DNA of 9,727 nucleotides, taken from contig JAADHT010000236.1 in assembly GCA_013151705.1 (NCBI GenBank), positions 1-9,727 on the forward strand, written 5' to 3'. The translations under genes and the position numbers were made by a program. The notes beneath the pieces were generated by a model. The model had not been told where the DNA came from, made no database searches, and worked only from the letters and a program-made list of their open reading frames with translations. The DNA is from Kiritimatiellota bacterium. Lineage in GTDB: Bacteria; Verrucomicrobiota; Lentisphaeria; Victivallales; JAADHT01. Numbering within the stretch: the stretch's first letter is position 1; every line of letters begins with the position of its first letter. Of the stretch, positions 6,259 to 9,727 are shown in pieces.

Positions 6259-6355
6259 TGAAAAAGGTGCTGAGCAGTTACCTTGTGGGAATATAGCGAG
6301 GGTATGGATTTTCAGGTTTTCCGCAAGGCGGAAGAGGCGTATATGATCCGACGAC

Positions 6356-6370
6356 GCCCCTGATCGGGGC
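6356..6370 (-). terminator. Small hairpin downstream of the minus-strand operon
   Basis: GCCCC (6356-6360) pairs with GGGGC (6366-6370) around TGATC, 23 nt beyond the stop of the deacetylase-like gene. A second hairpin (TTCCGC 6319-6324, GCGGAA 6328-6333) lies further on. Neither has a clear T-tract on the minus strand, so this is a weak terminator call. Confidence 0.25.
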
Positions 6371-6392
6371 ACGACGGAACGGCCAATCGCAC

Positions 6393-8027
6393 TTAGCAAT
6401 CCTGGACTTGCGTGTAATGCATTCCCATTCCGTGATCGAAACCATTGACGCTATCAATCCTCACATCGTCTAAAAACACGCGTCTCTCGCCTCGTTCCTT
6501 GAATAGAAAAGTTACGCCGGCGACATCCTTGGGGGTGTTGGGAGTCTTTTCTCCGGTAATCTCGTCCAGCCATGAAGAGATATGAATGTCGTCCCCATCC
6601 AATTTTATGTTTTTGGGGAGTTTGCGGATCAAACTAGCGTATTCCAGCAACCGCGAGGTTGGCGCCACCCAAAGCGCCCCTTCGTCGAAAAGCTCCTTGA
6701 CCCGCCGCAATTCGATCAGCGCCTCCGCGCTGAAAACCTTACGAGGAGTTTCCTCGACATCAGTGAAGCATCCCCAGTGCGTATACAATATTCCGCCTCG
6801 CCATAAGGGAATTTTCGACAAGAATTCTCTCAACCCTTTGTGGAAAGTGGCGTTTGTATGCGGCTCCGCCAATGGAAATGTCGTTGAGACGAATTTATAG
6901 AACAACGTGCCATCATAGGCGGCCTCGGGCTTCACCAGATTATTGATGGTTGAATAATCAGGCGCGTGGGTGTGGTGATTGAACCGCAAATATTTTATGC
7001 CGTAGCTCCTCAAAAGATCGGTATGGTAGAACGGCGACTCGGGATTGTCGCCGTGCTCGTTTAAGCGTAAAACATTCGACAACATTGAAAATGAACTCCA
7101 GTCTCCGCCAGCTCTCCAATTGGCGCTTGCGCGTCGCAGGAGTTCAAACAAAATTTTATATATGCGCAGATTCTTATATCCCAGTATCCGATGCCGGCGC
7201 TCGTTCCCAATTGTTCCCACCTCAAAAGGTTGTCCATGCGAGGTGCACGCTAAAATATTGATGTTGTTATGATCGAGGTCGTTCAAGATTCGTGAAATTT
7301 CATTTCTACCCATATTGGCGTAGAGGTAGTTGGCTATCACGACACGTCCTTTGGATGTTTTAGCGCAGGATGCTTTGACCTCAATGGCGTCGTGAAAAGC
7401 GCATCGCCCGCATATGTTCCGCTCCTGCGAGCACTCAAGAAAAATCCTGCGCCATTTCGCGTCTTTCGAGCATTGGGGAAGCTCCCATCCTGGACGACCT
7501 GACAGATTTCCGCTCTCCGCTATCCAATGAGTGGCGCCGGAAACGTCTGTGAACGATAATTCGAAATCATTTACGGTTTCCGACAACATCAAATCGAAAG
7601 AGATGAATTCGACGCGCATTCCGGAAAATCCCGAGGATTGTTCGAAAGCGTATGAGCCGCATGCGTCTCCTCTCCGCGCGAAATCGCGTATAATTATAGG
7701 AGCCCATTTGACGCAGCGGAAATTTTCCGCGACGCCGTGAATAACGTCGAGCCATCCGTTCGCGACTTGTTCTTTTATGTATGGAAGAGTGGGAGTGGCT
7801 TCAATACGGCATTCGGCTTGGCCGTATCTGTTTTCAAAGGGAGAGAACCCTATTCCATCGGTGCTTGGAAAAAAAGAATCGCTCAAAGGAAGCTGTAGTT
7901 CAGTTCGCGACACGGTTTCGATTTTACGGGAGGTCTCCGGAGACTGGGAGTCGCAGTCGCTGCTGACGGACAGGAAATTCCTATACGGAAACGGTAGGTC
8001 GCGCACGCGTATATTCCGCTCTTTCAT
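6393..8027 (-). CDS. Putative polysaccharide-deacetylase-like (NodB-type barrel) protein with inserted domain
   Basis: I do not recognise the exact family of this 544-residue protein. An N-terminal strand ends in SVSSDCD (20-26), where deacetylase-type barrels place their first acidic motif. WLDVIHGVAE (92-101), INILACTSHGQ and, near the C-terminus, GILYTHWGCFTD look like further barrel strands with histidines. Between the early and late strands lies an insertion of about 130 residues that reads as beta-rich (FELSFTDVSGATHW). It contains a Cys-x6-Cys-x2-Cys group in ECSQERNICGRC. There is no signal peptide, so cytoplasmic action is likely. Deacetylation or hydrolysis of a sugar is only a guess from fold and context. 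The ATG at 8027 has a weak GGGA site 9 nt upstream and lies 17 nt after the methyltransferase stop; an in-frame TTG at 8048 overlaps that stop. The two genes form one minus-strand operon. Confidence 0.6.
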   Translation of the reverse strand: MKERNIRVRDLPFPYRNFLSVSSDCDSQSPETSRKIETVSRTELQLPLSDSFFPSTDGIGFSPFENRYGQAECRIEATPTLPYIKEQVANGWLDVIHGVAENFRCVKWAPIIIRDFARRGDACGSYAFEQSSGFSGMRVEFISFDLMLSETVNDFELSFTDVSGATHWIAESGNLSGRPGWELPQCSKDAKWRRIFLECSQERNICGRCAFHDAIEVKASCAKTSKGRVVIANYLYANMGRNEISRILNDLDHNNINILACTSHGQPFEVGTIGNERRHRILGYKNLRIYKILFELLRRASANWRAGGDWSSFSMLSNVLRLNEHGDNPESPFYHTDLLRSYGIKYLRFNHHTHAPDYSTINNLVKPEAAYDGTLFYKFVSTTFPLAEPHTNATFHKGLREFLSKIPLWRGGILYTHWGCFTDVEETPRKVFSAEALIELRRVKELFDEGALWVAPTSRLLEYASLIRKLPKNIKLDGDDIHISSWLDEITGEKTPNTPKDVAGVTFLFKERGERRVFLDDVRIDSVNGFDHGMGMHYTQVQDC

Positions 8028-8044
8028 TCTGTTGTATCCCGATT

Positions 8045-8830
8045 TCAAGATCTGAATATGAATGAGACGCCTCTTTGTCCCGTGCCGTCTTGTGTGAATT
8101 TCTCATCGCGCAACGTATGCCATCGCAATCGGCCAGCGGCTTTCTCAACCGCGTTCACGCGCTCCTCATGCTGCTGAATAGTGCCTCCGCATTGATAAAA
8201 TGTTATCATCGCGTAACCGCCGGGGCGCAGAACCCTGTTCAACTCTCCTAAAATCGAACAGAGCTCCGCCGGATTGAAGAAGAAAAACGCGTCATGGCTG
8301 TGAATAGCGTCAAAACTCGAATCCACGAATGGATATCTGGCTCTCGCGCTCCAGTTCACGCTTAAAAGTCCACGGCGGCTGATAACGCTCTGATTTGGAT
8401 AGTAGATGTCGAAGTCCATACTCAAAACCATCAGACCCGCTTCTTTGCAGGCGGCGGCGAAGGATCCGTTGCCGGCTCCGACATCCAAAATCGTTTCCAC
8501 TCCTTTTTTAAACGGCACCGTCCGCGCGTACGATTTCATCTGTTCACTCCAAAACGTCCGCATGGAAGCGAGATCGTCGTAACCATCCTCTATCGATTTC
8601 AATTCCGATCTCAATGACGGGATGGAGTCGAAATCCACGTGATACAGACGTTGTTGCCAATTTGGGTCTACGTCGCTATGGTCGGCCGGGGGGCGGGGAG
8701 TGAGGGTGTCGAGCAATTTTGGGAATAAATGTTTTGAGACCGCCCCCCGATAATGGACCAGCCGTCTTTGAACGTATTCGACGAAATGTTCGAAATGGCG
8801 GTTCAAGATACGTATGATCCACTCTTTCAT
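8045..8830 (-). CDS. Class I SAM-dependent methyltransferase
   Basis: This protein of about 261 residues has the core of Methyltransf_11-type enzymes. Motif I is ILDVGAGNGSF (114-124), which binds S-adenosylmethionine. An acidic strand end follows (MDFD, 138-141), then PFVDSSFDAIHSHD (167-180) as the motif II region and LNRVLRPGGYAMITF (197-211) as motif III. The N-terminal 90 residues are charged and probably helical, perhaps for substrate recognition. The ATG at 8830 is preferred over the one at 8842, because GGAG lies 6 nt before 8830 while nothing suitable precedes 8842. With the deacetylase-like gene right behind it, the likely substrate is a sugar or lipid-linked glycan intermediate, but this is inferred from context. 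Confidence 0.85.
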   Translation of the reverse strand: MKEWIIRILNRHFEHFVEYVQRRLVHYRGAVSKHLFPKLLDTLTPRPPADHSDVDPNWQQRLYHVDFDSIPSLRSELKSIEDGYDDLASMRTFWSEQMKSYARTVPFKKGVETILDVGAGNGSFAAACKEAGLMVLSMDFDIYYPNQSVISRRGLLSVNWSARARYPFVDSSFDAIHSHDAFFFFNPAELCSILGELNRVLRPGGYAMITFYQCGGTIQQHEERVNAVEKAAGRLRWHTLRDEKFTQDGTGQRGVSFIFRS

Positions 8831-8866
8831 CAAAAACTCCATTGCATGAATGCCGAAACAGTTGGT

Positions 8867-8894
8867 AATCTACGCTCGTTTTAGCGTTAAGCAA
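8867..8894 (-). promoter_or_regulatory. Candidate promoter of the methyltransferase/deacetylase-like operon
   Basis: On the minus strand TTGCTT (8894-8889), a 16-bp spacer and TAGATT (8872-8867) resemble a sigma70 promoter. Transcription would begin near 8860 and leave about 30 nt before the preferred start at 8830, a normal leader length. This is motif evidence only. Confidence 0.4.
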
Positions 8895-8919
8895 ATCTCG
8901 GCGCGGTAATGGCGCTTGA

Positions 8920-9108
8920 AAAAGACCACGCGTCGTGATATGCGAAAGCGCGGTCGAGAGCAACGGATTAGACCGCAACCCTCGAGGTAGAGTGTGTGTA
9001 ATCGACACCGAACAACACTTCGTGAATTTATGGGCGTATTGCTTGGAAAAGACTTCCCAACTCGATAATTTCGAACATCACCTGGAACCCCAAGGACACC
9101 CGTGGTGA
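8920..9108 (+). pseudogene. 3' remnant of an unrecognised gene, coupled to the glycosyltransferase
   Basis: A plus-strand frame stays open from 8920 to the TGA at 9106-9108 (62 codons). From about 8935 it reads like real protein, with segments such as CVIDTEQHFVNLWAYCLEK and NFEHHLEPQGHPW, mixed polar and aromatic residues and no low complexity. Its stop overlaps the next gene's start as GTGA (9105-9108), a classic sign of translational coupling in an operon. No start codon with a Shine-Dalgarno site is found; upstream the frame is closed at 8917-8919 and the divergent methyltransferase promoter region begins. I read this as the tail of a gene that lost its 5' part in a rearrangement near 8850-8920. 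Its family is unknown. A short real gene starting at GTG 8935 (57 residues) is possible but less likely. Confidence 0.5.
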
Positions 9109-9710
9109 AAAGATTGATCAAACGCGTCGACGCCTTTTTCTATCACCTGGAAACGAGACTTCTGCTTCCTGTGTTGCTCCACTATTTTCCTCCGCGGCGC
9201 GGAGAGCCGAAGAAAGACGTCTTGCATATCGGATATTTGACAACCAAGCCCAGAATCATATGCGGGGCGTTACGGAAAAAGGGTGTCAAAGCGGATTACC
9301 TCGCGTTTACCCATCGTTTCTCGAATAGTTCCTGGCTGAAAACAGACGACGCTGGCGCTGATTATATCGTCAATCCGTTTTTACCGCTTGATTGTTTGGG
9401 TTTTTTTGGTGAATTCCGAAGGCTGCGCGGGATGTTGTTGAATTACAAGGCCGTGCATTGCCATTTTTTGCGTTTCTCCTCGGTCCTCGGCTGGGAGCTG
9501 CCGATTCTCAAATCCGCCGGCGTGAGGATCGTGGTGCATTACAGAGGATGCGACATACGGTTTCCGGAGTTCTACGAAAAAAAACAAGTTGAGTGCTGCG
9601 CATGCTATGAATGCGATTATCCCGATGATTACTGTTCCAATTCGCGAAAAACGGAATTGAGGCGTCTAGCTTCCGAATATGGCGATCTTTTTTTGGTTAC
9701 GACGCAGTAA
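9105..9710 (+). CDS. Glycosyltransferase family 4-like, N-terminal domain, apparently truncated
   Basis: The 201 residues match the N-terminal (acceptor-side) half of a GT-B glycosyltransferase. A Rossmann-like start HIGYLTTKPRIICGALRKKG is followed by AVHCHFLRFSSVLGWELPI and by IVVHYRGCDIR, a pattern I associate with surface-polysaccharide GT4 enzymes. Next comes a cysteine group, ECCACYECDYPDDYC (Cys164, 165, 167, 170, 177), likely metal binding or structural. The start is GTG 9105, which overlaps the previous stop as GTGA and has AAGGA (9092-9096) 8 nt upstream; GTG 9102 is the alternative. Family members run to about 350-400 residues with a C-terminal nucleotide-sugar domain that is missing here. 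The frame ends just after DLFLVTT, inside an 11-bp imperfect tandem duplication (9696-9717), so this is probably a frameshifted gene that continues past the window. Confidence 0.65.
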   Translation: MKRLIKRVDAFFYHLETRLLLPVLLHYFPPRRGEPKKDVLHIGYLTTKPRIICGALRKKGVKADYLAFTHRFSNSSWLKTDDAGADYIVNPFLPLDCLGFFGEFRRLRGMLLNYKAVHCHFLRFSSVLGWELPILKSAGVRIVVHYRGCDIRFPEFYEKKQVECCACYECDYPDDYCSNSRKTELRRLASEYGDLFLVTTQ

Positions 9711-9717
9711 CGACGAA
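9696..9717. repeat. 11-bp imperfect tandem duplication containing the glycosyltransferase stop
   Basis: GTTACGACGCA (9696-9706) is followed directly by GTAACGACGAA (9707-9717), with 9 of 11 positions the same. The TAA stop (9708-9710) lies in the second unit. Taking out one unit restores an open frame that reads LVTTNQFF to the window edge. Confidence 0.55.
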
Positions 9718-9727
9718 TCAATTTTTT

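Larger units (their letters stand above)
6041..6392. other. Convergent intergenic region, mostly repeats
   Basis: The region lies between the ends of a plus-strand and a minus-strand operon, and no gene is seen in it. It holds the 6061-6258 element with its 13-nt units, hairpins at 6079-6138, and two small hairpins (6319-6333 and 6356-6370) on the side of the minus-strand gene. Frames open through it encode low-complexity peptides from the repeats. Confidence 0.6.

Noticed and set aside
6133..6399. Minus-strand open frame of 88 codons in the convergent spacer
   Set aside because: Its second half is the 13-nt repeat block and gives the same low-complexity peptide as the block at 3130. No family resemblance was seen, and it overlaps the end of the deacetylase-like gene.
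8870..9121. Minus-strand open frame of 83 codons opposite the glycosyltransferase start
   Set aside because: It is antisense to the protein-like plus-strand remnant whose GTGA overlap supports the plus strand.

Overview
The window looks like accessory chromosomal DNA from a Gram-negative-type bacterium, probably an uncultivated anaerobe. By eye the GC content is roughly balanced. ATG or GTG starts are mostly preceded by purine-rich Shine-Dalgarno sites, and the intergenic gaps are packed with short interspersed and tandem repeats. Such repeat-laden spacers remind me of PVC-group (Lentisphaerota/Kiritimatiellota-like) genomes, but that is a memory-based guess. No rRNA, tRNA, CRISPR array or phage gene was seen.

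Layout: 1-394 is a repeat-rich spacer with a perfect 13-bp hairpin and a possible promoter. An NAD-dependent sugar epimerase/dehydratase follows (395-1264, +), then a second repeat-bearing spacer and an AAA/DUF4143 ATPase (1634-2995, +). A third repeat spacer leads into a glutamine-dependent asparagine synthase-like amidotransferase (3244-5229, +), with a membrane-anchored transglutaminase-like protein 19 nt behind it (5249-6040, +). A convergent repeat spacer (6041-6392) separates these from a minus-strand pair: a SAM methyltransferase (start about 8830, end 8045) followed by a 544-residue protein with a NodB/polysaccharide-deacetylase-like fold (8027-6393). The right edge holds the 3' remnant of an unrecognised plus-strand gene, translationally coupled to a family-4-like glycosyltransferase that stops after its N-terminal domain.

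Function: nucleotide-sugar modification, amide transfer, methyl transfer, a deacetylase-like protein and a glycosyltransferase together suggest part of a surface polysaccharide or glycoconjugate locus. The transglutaminase-like protein would act at the membrane or in the periplasm. The AAA/DUF4143 gene has no obvious link to glycan synthesis and looks like a passenger.

Most unusual are the spacers. (1) A hairpin family keeps its outer stem and its ACG loop while the inner stem changes with compensation. (2) A repeat of roughly 90-125 bp, with 13-nt tandem units, lies in inverted orientation on either side of the amidotransferase/transglutaminase pair. (3) 7-8 nt AGTG-type tandem repeats sit exactly at the 3' ends of three consecutive genes. 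The right edge shows decay: a beheaded gene, and a glycosyltransferase whose stop codon lies in an 11-bp imperfect duplication.
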